The notes: generated from the sequence alone by a model not told the origin. Shown: positions 1-6,425, counted from the stretch's first letter. The stretch is DNA of 12,538 nucleotides from CAHJXF01 sp039936235 (GCA_039936235.1 JBDTIS010000144.1:1-12538), one strand, 5' to 3'. Translations and numbers: made by a program.

Positions 1-663
1 ACGACGTCTCGTCCGCGCACCCTGGTTCGTCGCGCGCCACTGCCTGCCCAGAGCGCAGGTTCGTACAGCCAGATTCAGCGCCTTGGCAATCCGTTGATCA
101 ACGAGCTGCTGATCGGTATCGGCTCCAAGGACCGCTTCAGCATGGACCAGCCGAAGAACGACAGCCAGTTCGCATCGTTCTTCCTAGACCCGACGCTCGC
201 GCGCGTGATCAACGCGGCGACCGGCGGAGCGGTCGCGATCCCGCCGGCTCCACGGACCGATCTGCTCCCGCTGGTGACTTACGCCCCGCCGATCGCGGCG
301 CCGGGGACGCCGGCCGGCCCGATCGCGGATCTGCTGCGCCTGAACACCGGAGTGGCGCCGACGCCGCTGCCGAACCAGAGCCGGCTCGGCGTGCTCGGCG
401 GTGACGGCGCAGGCTTCCCGAATGGCCGCAGACTGAACGACGATGTCGTCGACATCGCGCTGCGAGTCGTGGTCGGCGTGCTCAATCCAGCGTTCAACGT
501 GGTTCCGAACAATCGTCTCGGCGATGGCGTCAACAGCAACGATGTTCCGTATCGGACGACCTTCCCGTATCTCGGCAACGCGCCGAGCGGGCGTAATCGT
601 CGGCACATCGATCCGTCCGAGCCCGGGTGTACGGGTGGCGCCGGCAACGCATGCGCGCCTTAG
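1..663 (+). CDS. DUF4331 family protein, C-terminal part (5' end outside window)
   Basis: The reading frame is open from the first base and ends at TAG 661-663, giving 220 visible residues; the true start lies upstream of the window. A TTG at 94 could be taken as a start, but coding sense clearly continues to its left (residues IQRLGNPLINELLIG run across it), so the gene is truncated only by the window edge. The QxxRLGNPLINE and KDRF segments and the closing FPYLGNAP segment are typical of the DUF4331 family. These are usually exported proteins of unknown function in Proteobacteria and other bacteria. The middle (about residues 75-150) is rich in proline, glycine and alanine. The C-terminus carries two cysteines, PGC and NACAP, nine residues apart, which could form a disulfide if the protein is periplasmic. 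The gene converges on the lysR-type gene across 42 bp. The family call is fairly firm; the function is unknown. Confidence 0.8.
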   Translation, partial: TTSRPRTLVRRAPLPAQSAGSYSQIQRLGNPLINELLIGIGSKDRFSMDQPKNDSQFASFFLDPTLARVINAATGGAVAIPPAPRTDLLPLVTYAPPIAAPGTPAGPIADLLRLNTGVAPTPLPNQSRLGVLGGDGAGFPNGRRLNDDVVDIALRVVVGVLNPAFNVVPNNRLGDGVNSNDVPYRTTFPYLGNAPSGRNRRHIDPSEPGCTGGAGNACAP

Positions 664-681
664 TCGGCTCTTAAGGGGAGA

Positions 682-701
682 TGCCGGTCGACCGATCGGC
701 A
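682..701. terminator. Hairpin between convergent genes, candidate terminator without T-tract
   Basis: TGCCGGTC (682-689) pairs with GATCGGCA (694-701) around a GACC loop. The stem is 8 bp including one G-T pair and contains the 10-bp palindrome at 685-694. It lies in the 42-bp gap between the stops of the DUF4331 gene (663) and the lysR-type gene (706), where a shared terminator would be expected. Neither side carries a run of T, so efficient intrinsic termination is uncertain. Confidence 0.4.
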
Positions 702-705
702 CGCT

Positions 706-1620
706 TCACGGCAACAGGGCCCGCCTGAGTTTCGGATCCTCCAGTCGCGACCGGAACCACTGCATCGCCTTGCCCCGGACCGCTGTGTTCCACGCGTAGT
801 ACATGCTGCCGGTCACCCGCGACTCGGCCAGCAACCGTGGCACGAGCCGGCCCGATTCGATATATGGCAGCGCATAGCCGACCGGCACGTTGCCGCAGCC
901 GAGGCCGGCAACCTGCGCGGCCACCTTGTCGCGCATCGTCGGCACCGTCAGGACGTCCTGGCCGCCCAGAAGGCCGATCGTCACGGGAGCGAGGTTGCGC
1001 GCCGTGTCGCCGACGGCGACCGCGCGGTGCCGACGGACCACCTCGGGTGTGATCGGCTCGGTCGCGTCAGCCAGCGGATGCGACGGCGCCACGACGAACA
1101 CCATCTCGGTCTCGCCGAGCAGGCGGCTCTGATAGCCGCTCACGACGCCCGCGCTGTTCGGCGTTATCGCGAACGTCCCGATGGCGAGGTCGGCGCGCCC
1201 CGACAGCAACGCCTCCCAGGTACCCGACAGGACTTCGCAGAGCAGGCGGATGCGGGTGCCGGGTTCCTCGCGGTAGAACTCGGCGACCAGCGCGAGAACG
1301 GCGTCCATGCGGATGATCGTATCCATCGCGATCCGTAGTTCGACCTCCCAGCCGTCACCGACGCGACGGACCCGCCGTTGCAGGTCGCTCGCGGCGATCA
1401 GCAGATGCCTGCCTTCGCGCAACAACTCCTGTCCGGCGGGTGTGAGCTTCGCCTTGTGCCCGCGACGATCGAACAGCAGCACGTCGAGATCGCCCTCGAG
1501 CTTGCGAATCAGGTAAGTGATCGCGGACGGGACGCGCCCGAGCTCCTCGCCGGCTCGGGCGAAGCTCCCTTTGCGATCGATGGCGTCCAGTGCTTGCAGT
1601 GCGTCGAGGTCGAGAAGCAT
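706..1620 (-). CDS. LysR-type transcriptional regulator
   Basis: A full-length LysR-family regulator (304 residues; the family is usually about 300). The N-terminal winged helix-turn-helix covers about residues 3-60, with the family pattern SFARAGEELGRVPSAITYLI followed by LEGDLDVLLFDRR and LTPAGQELL. The effector-binding domain follows from about residue 90. It has a small-molecule-sensing fold, but the ligand cannot be read from sequence. The ATG at 1620 gives the canonical N-terminus. The bases just upstream are A/T-rich with no clear Shine-Dalgarno, so translation may be weak. The gene is divergent from the pirin gene across 118 bp, the usual arrangement for a LysR protein that controls its neighbour and itself. 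A T-N11-A dyad lies directly at its start (see 1621-1738). It probably regulates the pirin-to-YceI run by inference; a redox or quinone-like inducer is speculation from the target genes. Confidence 0.9.
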   Translation of the reverse strand: MLLDLDALQALDAIDRKGSFARAGEELGRVPSAITYLIRKLEGDLDVLLFDRRGHKAKLTPAGQELLREGRHLLIAASDLQRRVRRVGDGWEVELRIAMDTIIRMDAVLALVAEFYREEPGTRIRLLCEVLSGTWEALLSGRADLAIGTFAITPNSAGVVSGYQSRLLGETEMVFVVAPSHPLADATEPITPEVVRRHRAVAVGDTARNLAPVTIGLLGGQDVLTVPTMRDKVAAQVAGLGCGNVPVGYALPYIESGRLVPRLLAESRVTGSMYYAWNTAVRGKAMQWFRSRLEDPKLRRALLP

Positions 1621-1738
1621 GATTCAGTTTTTTTGAATGAAATCGTCAAACGAGCAGCCTATCATTTCATGCGGTCGGGGTATATCTTCCACTCCTGCCC
1701 CGAGTGAACCAATTTTTCGGTGCAGAGAAAGGTTGAAA
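1621..1738. promoter_or_regulatory. Divergent lysR/pirin control region with LysR-type box
   Basis: This 118-bp gap between the divergent starts is markedly more A/T-rich than its surroundings. It contains ATTC (1622-1625), nine bases, then GAAT (1635-1638), a perfect dyad that satisfies the T-N11-A rule for LysR boxes (T1624, A1636). A second inverted repeat, ATGAAAT (1637-1643) and ATTTCAT (1664-1670), overlaps it and spans 34 bp. TATATC at 1681-1686 is a possible -10 element for the pirin operon, but no good -35 lies 16-18 bp upstream, as is common for activator-dependent promoters. GAGAAAGG (1725-1732) is the pirin ribosome binding site, 6 bases before the ATG. The dyad abuts the lysR start codon, so bound protein could repress lysR itself. 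The box is a prediction. Confidence 0.55.
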
Positions 1739-2470
1739 ATGATTGAAGTTACCGAACGTCCTCAAGTCCGGCGCAGTGCCGATCGCGGTTACGCGGCGCA
1801 TGGCTGGCTGAAGAGCTTCCACAGTTTCTCGTTCGCGGAATACGACGATCCCGCACATGTCCACTTCGGTCCGCTGCGCGTCATCAACGAGGACTTCATC
1901 GCCGCCGACTCGGGCTTCGGCACGCACGGCCATCGCGACATGGAGATCATCACCTACGTCCTCGAAGGCGAACTGACGCACAAGGACTCGATGTCCAGCG
2001 GCGGTGATCAAGGCGCGAAGATCCGTCCCGGCGACGTGCAACGGATGAGCGCCGGCAGTGGCGTGCTGCACTCCGAGTTCAACGGCTCGAACGACAAGCC
2101 GGTGCATTTGCTGCAGATCTGGATCATGCCGAACGTGCACGGCATCAAGCCGAGCTACGAAGAAAAGCGCTTCAGCGACGAAGACAAGCGAGGCCGCCTG
2201 CGTCTGGTCGCGTCGAACGATGGACGCGATGGCTCGGTCCTGATCCACGCCGACGCCGCGATGTACGCCGGTCGTTTCGACGGTGCGGAGACGGCGACGT
2301 ATCGCGTGCCTGCCGGCCGGAAGGCCTATATCCACGTGGCACGCGGTTCTGTCATCGTCGACGGGATGATGCTCGAGACCGGCGACGCGCTGAAAGTCGA
2401 GGCCGTCGGCGATCTCGTCATCGAGGCGGGGCGCGAATCCGAGATCCTGCTGTTCGATCTCGGCCAATAG
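1739..2470 (+). CDS. Pirin family protein (bicupin, likely quercetin-2,3-dioxygenase-like)
   Basis: This 243-residue protein has the length and pattern of bacterial pirins such as E. coli YhhW. The N-terminal cupin holds the metal-binding set: GTHGHRDMEI with H63 and H65, and GVLHSEFN with H111 and E113, matching the three His and one Glu of iron-binding pirins. HGWLKSFHSFSFAEY (residues 21-35) and LHLLQ/IWIMP (about 123-131) are further signatures. The C-terminal cupin (about 165-243) ends LLFDL. Some bacterial pirins cleave flavonols such as quercetin in vitro; the natural substrate is generally unknown. The ATG at 1739 is chosen because GAGAAAGG stands 6 bases before it and the protein then starts as in homologues; an upstream in-frame start at 1637 would run through the promoter region. 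It is the first gene of the + strand run, divergent from the LysR gene, and is followed by a 65-bp gap with a UUCG hairpin. Confidence 0.93.
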   Translation: MIEVTERPQVRRSADRGYAAHGWLKSFHSFSFAEYDDPAHVHFGPLRVINEDFIAADSGFGTHGHRDMEIITYVLEGELTHKDSMSSGGDQGAKIRPGDVQRMSAGSGVLHSEFNGSNDKPVHLLQIWIMPNVHGIKPSYEEKRFSDEDKRGRLRLVASNDGRDGSVLIHADAAMYAGRFDGAETATYRVPAGRKAYIHVARGSVIVDGMMLETGDALKVEAVGDLVIEAGRESEILLFDLGQ

Positions 2471-2483
2471 AAAACACGGGGGC

Positions 2484-2495
2484 GGGCTTCGGCCC
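2484..2495 (+). other. UUCG-capped hairpin in the pirin-doxX gap
   Basis: GGGC (2484-2487), TTCG loop (2488-2491) and GCCC (2492-2495) form a short stem closed by a UUCG tetraloop, a very stable RNA cap. Flanking GGC and GCC bases can extend it imperfectly. It starts 13 bases after the pirin stop and has no following T-run, so it is more likely an mRNA-stability or processing element than a full terminator. It could lower the expression of downstream genes relative to pirin. This is sequence-level evidence only. Confidence 0.4.
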
Positions 2496-2535
2496 ACCGC
2501 CGCCTTCCGCCGTGTATCGAGGAACGAATCCGACC

Positions 2536-2955
2536 ATGAATACGTTCGACGCACGTGCTGTCCATCCGGTCGTTCCTCTCATCGGGCGCGTGCTGCTGGC
2601 GATCCTTTTCGTCGTTTCCGGCTACGGCAAGCTGACGCACTACGCCGCCACCGAGGGATACATGGCTGCCGCGGGCCTGCCGCTGATCGGTGTGCTGCTG
2701 CCGTTGACGATCCTCTGCGAACTCGGCGGCGGTCTGCTGCTGATGCTCGGACTGTTCACACGGCCGATCGCCGTGCTGTTGTTCCTGTTCACGATTCCCG
2801 TAACGCTCGCGTTCCATCACTTCTGGGATGTTCCCGCCGCGCAGGCCGTGATGCAGCAGACCAATTTCCTGAAGAATCTGTCGATCATGGGCGGCCTGTT
2901 GCTGCTCGCCTCTTACGGTGCAGGCGCGTACAGCGTCGACGCCAGGCGTCGCTGA
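2536..2955 (+). CDS. DoxX family inner-membrane protein
   Basis: This 139-residue protein has four predicted membrane segments (about residues 13-32, 46-72, 76-95 and 112-132). It carries family marks: GRVLLAILFVVSGYGKL at the first helix, GGGLLLMLGLFTRP in the middle and FLKNLSIMGGLLLL at the last. DoxX relatives include a subunit of archaeal thiosulfate:quinone oxidoreductase, and some bacterial members take part in oxidative stress defence; most of this short type (DoxX/SURF4-like) are uncharacterised. The ATG at 2536 is preferred over an in-frame GTG at 2512 because GAGGAA lies at 2519-2524, 11 bases before the ATG, and the extra residues from the GTG have no membrane or family character. 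It follows pirin by 65 bp and precedes the flavodoxin gene by 74 bp. Its neighbours suggest a role in membrane quinone or redox handling; that is inference. Confidence 0.88.
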   Translation: MNTFDARAVHPVVPLIGRVLLAILFVVSGYGKLTHYAATEGYMAAAGLPLIGVLLPLTILCELGGGLLLMLGLFTRPIAVLLFLFTIPVTLAFHHFWDVPAAQAVMQQTNFLKNLSIMGGLLLLASYGAGAYSVDARRR

Positions 2956-3029
2956 ATCACGTTCGTCGTATCCAGCCCTCACGAAGCCGATCACGGCTCG
3001 CCCTTCCTCCTCACACGGGAACCATCATC

Positions 3030-3617
3030 ATGACCACCATCGCCATCGTCTACCACTCCGGCTACGGCCACACGAAGAAGCTCGCCCAGGCCGTCGCCGC
3101 CGGCGCGAACCAGGCTGACGACACGGTCGTGACCCTGTTCGCGATCGACGCCGAAGGCAATCTGCCGGAAGCCGGCTGGGAAGCGCTCCTCGAGGCCGAC
3201 GCGATCGTGTTCGGCTCGCCGACCTACATGGGCAACGTCTCGTGGCAGTTCAAGAAGTTCGCCGATGCGACGTCCAAGCAGTGGTATACGCAGGCGTGGA
3301 AGAACAAGCTGTTCGCAGGCTTCACGAACTCCGCGTCGATGAACGGTGACAAGTACAACACGCTGCACTACTTCATCACGCTGGCGATGCAGCACGCGGG
3401 TTTCTGGGTCGGCACCGGCATGTTGCCGTCCAACGCGAAGGCGGCGCAGCGCAACGACATCAACTATCTCGGCTCGTACAGCGGTCTGCTCGGACAGTCG
3501 CCGTCGGACTCTTCGCCCGACGAAGGGCCGCTGCCCGGCGACCTCGCGACCGGCAAGCTGTTCGGCCAGCGCGTGGCCGAAGCGACGAAGATGATCGCGC
3601 TGCCGCTCGCAGCCTGA
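3030..3617 (+). CDS. Flavodoxin-fold NAD(P)H:quinone reductase-like protein (WrbA-related)
   Basis: This 195-residue protein has a flavodoxin-like fold. The FMN phosphate-binding loop is YHSGYGHTKKLA (residues 8-19), preceded by the first beta strand TTIAIV. The second FMN contact is FGSPTYMGNVSWQFKKF (61-77), which resembles the GSPTxxGN segment of WrbA-type quinone reductases. A third conserved region, FAGFTNSASMNGDK, is at 95-108. No signal peptide or membrane segment is visible, so it should be cytosolic. Relatives reduce quinones by two electrons using NAD(P)H, which avoids semiquinone radicals; the actual acceptor here is unknown. The C-terminal part (about 150-195) is less conserved and differs from true WrbA, so the symbol is not assigned. 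GGGA at 3017-3020 is a modest ribosome binding site. Cytochrome b561 starts only 17 bases after the stop, supporting one transcript. Confidence 0.87.
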   Translation: MTTIAIVYHSGYGHTKKLAQAVAAGANQADDTVVTLFAIDAEGNLPEAGWEALLEADAIVFGSPTYMGNVSWQFKKFADATSKQWYTQAWKNKLFAGFTNSASMNGDKYNTLHYFITLAMQHAGFWVGTGMLPSNAKAAQRNDINYLGSYSGLLGQSPSDSSPDEGPLPGDLATGKLFGQRVAEATKMIALPLAA

Positions 3618-3634
3618 TCCCACGAAGGAACGCG

Positions 3635-4180
3635 ATGACTCCGACGACGCGTACGCATTACACCGCCACGGCGATCGCGCTCCACTGGCTGATGGCGGCG
3701 ATGATCGTCAGCTCGCTGTCGCTCGGTTACTACATGTCCGGGCTGCCGTTCTCGCCGTCGCGTATCCGTCTGTTCAACTATCACAAGTGGCTCGGCGTCA
3801 CGATCCTCGCGATCGCCGCGGTCCGGCTGCTGTGGCGACTCACGCATCGGCCGCCGGTCCTGCCTTCGTATCTGCCGCCGTGGCAGCAATGGTCGGCACA
3901 TGCCGGCCACTGGCTGATGTACGGATTGTTCTTCGCGGTACCGCTGGCCGGATGGGCATACAGCTCGGCGGCCGGTTTTCCGCTCGTGTACTTCGGCGTC
4001 CTCCCGCTACCGGACTGGGTGTCGCCCGACAAGGCACTCGCGAAGCAGCTCGCGACGCTGCACGCGGTGCTGGCCTACAGCCTCGCGGCGGTCGTCGTCG
4101 GGCACATCACCGTGGCGATCAAGCACGGCTTCGAGGATCCGACCGGCTATCTGCAGCGGATGCTGGCGACGCGCTCGTGA
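3635..4180 (+). CDS. Cytochrome b561 family membrane protein
   Basis: This 181-residue protein matches the prokaryotic cytochrome b561 family (E. coli CybB, YceJ). Four membrane helices are visible at about residues 13-33, 50-68, 92-111 and 143-163. Candidate haem ligands fall where expected: H17 (ALHWLM), H50 (NYHKWLG), H143 (TLHAV) and H157 (VGHITVAIKHGF), the last pair 14 residues apart as in CybB. H92 in AGHWLMYG is also conserved in many members. The protein sits in the inner membrane with two b haems. E. coli CybB has been reported to oxidise superoxide and pass electrons to ubiquinone. GAAGGA at 3624-3629 lies 5 bases before the ATG. The gene follows the flavodoxin by 17 bases and is followed by two YceI genes. 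E. coli has the same pairing (yceJ-yceI), and B. cenocepacia has a b561 gene with its YceI lipocalin genes, as I recall. Confidence 0.93.
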   Translation: MTPTTRTHYTATAIALHWLMAAMIVSSLSLGYYMSGLPFSPSRIRLFNYHKWLGVTILAIAAVRLLWRLTHRPPVLPSYLPPWQQWSAHAGHWLMYGLFFAVPLAGWAYSSAAGFPLVYFGVLPLPDWVSPDKALAKQLATLHAVLAYSLAAVVVGHITVAIKHGFEDPTGYLQRMLATRS

Positions 4181-4212
4181 TCGGCTGTCAACGAAATTCA
4201 ACGGGATTACCC

Positions 4213-4776
4213 ATGCATCCACATCGTTCGGTCATCGTGGTGGCCGCCCTGCTCGCGCCGATCATGGCCTGGTCGGCCCAGAGGCTCGTCGCCGCAGAGA
4301 GCGAGGTCGGCTTCGTCAGCAAGCAGATGGGCGTTCCGGTCCAGGGGAAGTTCGAACGTTTCGACGGTCAGCTCAACGTCGATCCGGCGAAGCCCGAAAC
4401 GGGCAAGGTCGCATTCACCGTCGAACTCGGCAGCGCATCGATCGGGACGCCCGAGACGCTGACCGAACTCAAGAAGCCCGAGTGGTTCGACGTGTCGAAG
4501 TTTCCGAGCGCTACTTTCACGTCGACTTCCATCAGGACGATCGCGCCGGGCAAGATCGACGTGATCGGCAAGCTGACGATCAAGGGGATCAGCAACGAGA
4601 TCCACGTGCCGTTGACGCTGGCCCAGCAAGGCGACACGCTGAAGGTCAACGGCGAGTTCACCATCAAGCGGCTCGATTACAGGATCGGCGCCGGCGAATG
4701 GGGCGATACCAGCCTCGTCGCCAACGAGGTCGTCGTCAAGCCACGTCTCACGGTGCAGGGCACCGCACAGCCTTGA
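4213..4776 (+). CDS. YceI family exported lipocalin-like protein, first copy (no cysteines)
   Basis: This 187-residue protein begins with a signal peptide: HRS, then the hydrophobic stretch VIVVAALLAPIMAWSA, with a likely cleavage after A22. The mature part has the YceI beta-barrel pattern: SEVGFVSKQMGVPVQGKF (30-47), WFDVSKFPSATFTS (91-104), GKLTIKGISNEIHVPL (119-134) and a closing strand EVVVKPRLTV. YceI proteins bind long isoprenoid chains such as polyprenyl or ubiquinone-like lipids in the periplasm. The ATG at 4213 is chosen because it gives the signal peptide; the frame stays open upstream into the cytochrome gene, where a longer start would overlap it. The ribosome binding site is weak. 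It starts 32 bases after cytochrome b561. It lacks the first-strand YxxDPxHS motif seen in the second copy and has no cysteine, so the two are old, diverged paralogues. Confidence 0.9.
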   Translation: MHPHRSVIVVAALLAPIMAWSAQRLVAAESEVGFVSKQMGVPVQGKFERFDGQLNVDPAKPETGKVAFTVELGSASIGTPETLTELKKPEWFDVSKFPSATFTSTSIRTIAPGKIDVIGKLTIKGISNEIHVPLTLAQQGDTLKVNGEFTIKRLDYRIGAGEWGDTSLVANEVVVKPRLTVQGTAQP

Positions 4777-4831
4777 TCCGCACGACTGCACCTCCACACC
4801 GGGCCGCATCGGCCTTACAACAAGGAGCAAC

Positions 4832-5410
4832 ATGAACAAGAAATTCTTCACCGCCGTCGGCGCAGCGCTGTTCGCCGCAGCCGTCACGCCCACATCGGCC
4901 GCATCGGTCGGCTACACCGTCGACCCGACGCACACGTCGGTCACCGCCGAATCGCGCCACTTCGGTACGTCGACCGTTCGCTCGCACTTCCAGGCCAAGT
5001 CGGGCACGGTGACGATCGATCCGGCCGCGAAGACAGGCTCGGCAACGATCGCGATCGACGTCGGATCGGTAGAGACAGGCGTCGGCAAGCTCGACACGCA
5101 CATCAAGAGCGATGCGTTCTTCGACGCGGCGTCTTATCCGGACGCGACGTTCAAGTCGACCGCGTTCACGTTCGACGGAGACAAGGTCGCGCAGATCGCC
5201 GGCGACCTGACGATGCACGGCAAGACCAATCCGATCACGCTGAAATCGACCAACTACAACTGCTACCTGAATCCGAACTTCAAGAAGCAGGTCTGCGGCG
5301 GCAGCTTCGAGACCACGATCCAGCGCACGCAATGGGACGTCAAGTACCTGGTGCCGTTCGTGTCGGACGAGACCAAGCTGTACGTCGAGATCGAGGCGGT
5401 CAAGGACTGA
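4832..5410 (+). CDS. YceI family exported lipocalin-like protein, second copy (two cysteines)
   Basis: This 192-residue protein has a clear signal peptide: MNKKFF, a hydrophobic core to about residue 19, and a likely cleavage after TSA at 22-24. The YceI motifs are classical: YTVDPTHTSV (28-37), FFDAASYPDATFKST (97-110), GDLTMHGKTNPITL (124-137) and a final strand KLYVEIEAV. Two cysteines, C144 and C155, flank NPNFKKQ and are the only ones in the protein, so a disulfide in the periplasm is likely. The family binds isoprenoid lipids. BcnA and BcnB of Burkholderia cenocepacia are YceI-type lipocalins reported to capture antibiotics; which of the two copies here corresponds to which cannot be settled from this window. 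AAGGAG at 4822-4827 lies 4 bases before the ATG. It is the last gene of the run and its stop is followed within 15 bases by the terminator at 5425-5459. Confidence 0.93.
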   Translation: MNKKFFTAVGAALFAAAVTPTSAASVGYTVDPTHTSVTAESRHFGTSTVRSHFQAKSGTVTIDPAAKTGSATIAIDVGSVETGVGKLDTHIKSDAFFDAASYPDATFKSTAFTFDGDKVAQIAGDLTMHGKTNPITLKSTNYNCYLNPNFKKQVCGGSFETTIQRTQWDVKYLVPFVSDETKLYVEIEAVKD

Positions 5411-5424
5411 CGCTCCTGCGCACG

Positions 5425-5459
5425 AAAAAAATCAGCCCGGCTCGTGCCGGGCTATTTTT
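5425..5459. terminator. Strong bidirectional rho-independent terminator
   Basis: AGCCCGGC (5434-5441) pairs perfectly with GCCGGGCT (5446-5453) around a 4-base loop. On the + strand the stem is followed by A and five T (5455-5459). On the - strand it is followed by GA and then seven T (complement of the A-tract 5425-5431). It therefore can end the YceI operon transcript and also the kinase-side transcript, whose stop codon is at 5496. It marks the boundary between the two convergent gene blocks. Confidence 0.93.
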
Positions 5460-5495
5460 AATGGCGCGGAAGCGTCTGGCGAATGGGGACGGTTC

Positions 5496-6425
5496 TCAGC
5501 GGTCTGGCTGGCCAGGCGACGCCGCACCGAGCACCGTCAAACTGGCCGGGCGGATGCGATAGGTCAGCGGTGGCCTCATGACGGTGGTTTCGCCGTCGGT
5601 CGCCACGCGGAGTTGATGATGGCGGCTCTCGATGACGATCTCGGTGGCCAAAAGAACGTCGAAATCCCGCGCCTGTTTCAACTGGCCCACGAGCGATCGC
5701 AGCGCTAGTTGCACGAGCCGCAGGCGACCCGCTCGCTGCGTTGCATAGAGGCTCAGATGCCCGCCCGTCAGGCTCTCGCGTTCGCCCATCGCGAAGCCGT
5801 CGATCCGGTATTGATTGTTGCCGATGAAGACGAAAGGGGTACGCCGCCGATACGCCCTCCCCTCTACCGACAGGCAGACGCTGAGGAAGGGGTACCTACG
5901 AAGCGCCGTCACGGTGGCCCAGAGGAGTGCGAGCCATTTGCCGCGGCCGATGCGTTTTCGCTGTCGCTCTCGCTCGTGGACGATGTCCGGGTACAGGCCG
6001 AGGCTCGAATTGTTGACGAAGATGCGGCCGTTGACTTCACCGACGTCTACGCGTGTTCGCCGCCCAGCGGCGATCTGCCGGACCGCTGCGTCGAGTTCCA
6101 GGGGGACTCCGAGATCCTTGGCGAAGTGATTGAGCGTGCCGAGCGGCAGGATTCCGAGCGCTATGTCGCCGCCCACCAGCATCGCCGCGACCGTGCTGAC
6201 GGTTCCGTCGCCGCCACCGGCGACGACGACGTCGGCGTGCCGGGAGATCGCGTTCGCGATCCGGGCGGCGAGCTCCTCACCGCCTCGGACGAGACAAACC
6301 TCCGCGGGCATGCCGGCCGACACGAAGAGGTCGTGCACGTCATGGGTGAGCGTCTCGTCGTGGCCACGTCCGGAACCGGCATTGAGAAGCACGAAGATGC
6401 GGGGCATGGTTGTGAACCTGATCAT
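5496..6425 (-). CDS. Diacylglycerol kinase catalytic-domain protein (YegS/BmrU-type lipid kinase)
   Basis: This 309-residue protein has the diacylglycerol/sphingosine kinase catalytic-domain pattern: IFVLLNAGSGRG (10-21), the nucleotide-binding VAGGGDGTVSTVA (68-80), LGILPLGTLNHFAKDL (90-105) and FVNNSSLGLYPDIV (136-149). The C-terminal beta-rich domain (about 185-300) completes the usual YegS-like architecture. It lacks membrane helices, so it is probably a cytosolic or peripheral enzyme that phosphorylates a lipid with ATP; the lipid (diacylglycerol, phosphatidylglycerol or other) cannot be told from sequence. The ATG at 6425 overlaps the TGA of the PAP2 gene in ATGA (6425-6422), which favours this start and translational coupling. 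Starting at the second Met (6407) would also give a normal N-terminus (MPRIF). A phosphatase and kinase in one coupled unit suggest lipid recycling or interconversion. The terminator lies about 40 bases downstream. Confidence 0.9.
   Translation of the reverse strand: MIRFTTMPRIFVLLNAGSGRGHDETLTHDVHDLFVSAGMPAEVCLVRGGEELAARIANAISRHADVVVAGGGDGTVSTVAAMLVGGDIALGILPLGTLNHFAKDLGVPLELDAAVRQIAAGRRTRVDVGEVNGRIFVNNSSLGLYPDIVHERERQRKRIGRGKWLALLWATVTALRRYPFLSVCLSVEGRAYRRRTPFVFIGNNQYRIDGFAMGERESLTGGHLSLYATQRAGRLRLVQLALRSLVGQLKQARDFDVLLATEIVIESRHHQLRVATDGETTVMRPPLTYRIRPASLTVLGAASPGQPDR

Noticed and set aside
1637..1738. A longer pirin start upstream of 1739
   Set aside because: The extra 34 codons overlap the LysR box and promoter region and do not resemble pirin. 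The ATG at 1739 has GAGAAAGG 6 bases before it.
1667..2554. A 295-codon - strand frame opposite pirin
   Set aside because: The pirin frame has all metal ligands and a good ribosome binding site; the opposite frame has no family resemblance and runs through the promoter region.
3787..4212. A longer start for the first YceI gene, overlapping cytochrome b561
   Set aside because: The added sequence is an Arg/Ala-rich shadow of the cytochrome gene. Starting at 4213 gives a proper signal peptide.
4213..5410. A recent tandem duplication of the YceI genes
   Set aside because: The two proteins differ strongly in motif detail, cysteine content and signal peptide, and no nucleotide-level repeat between them was evident.
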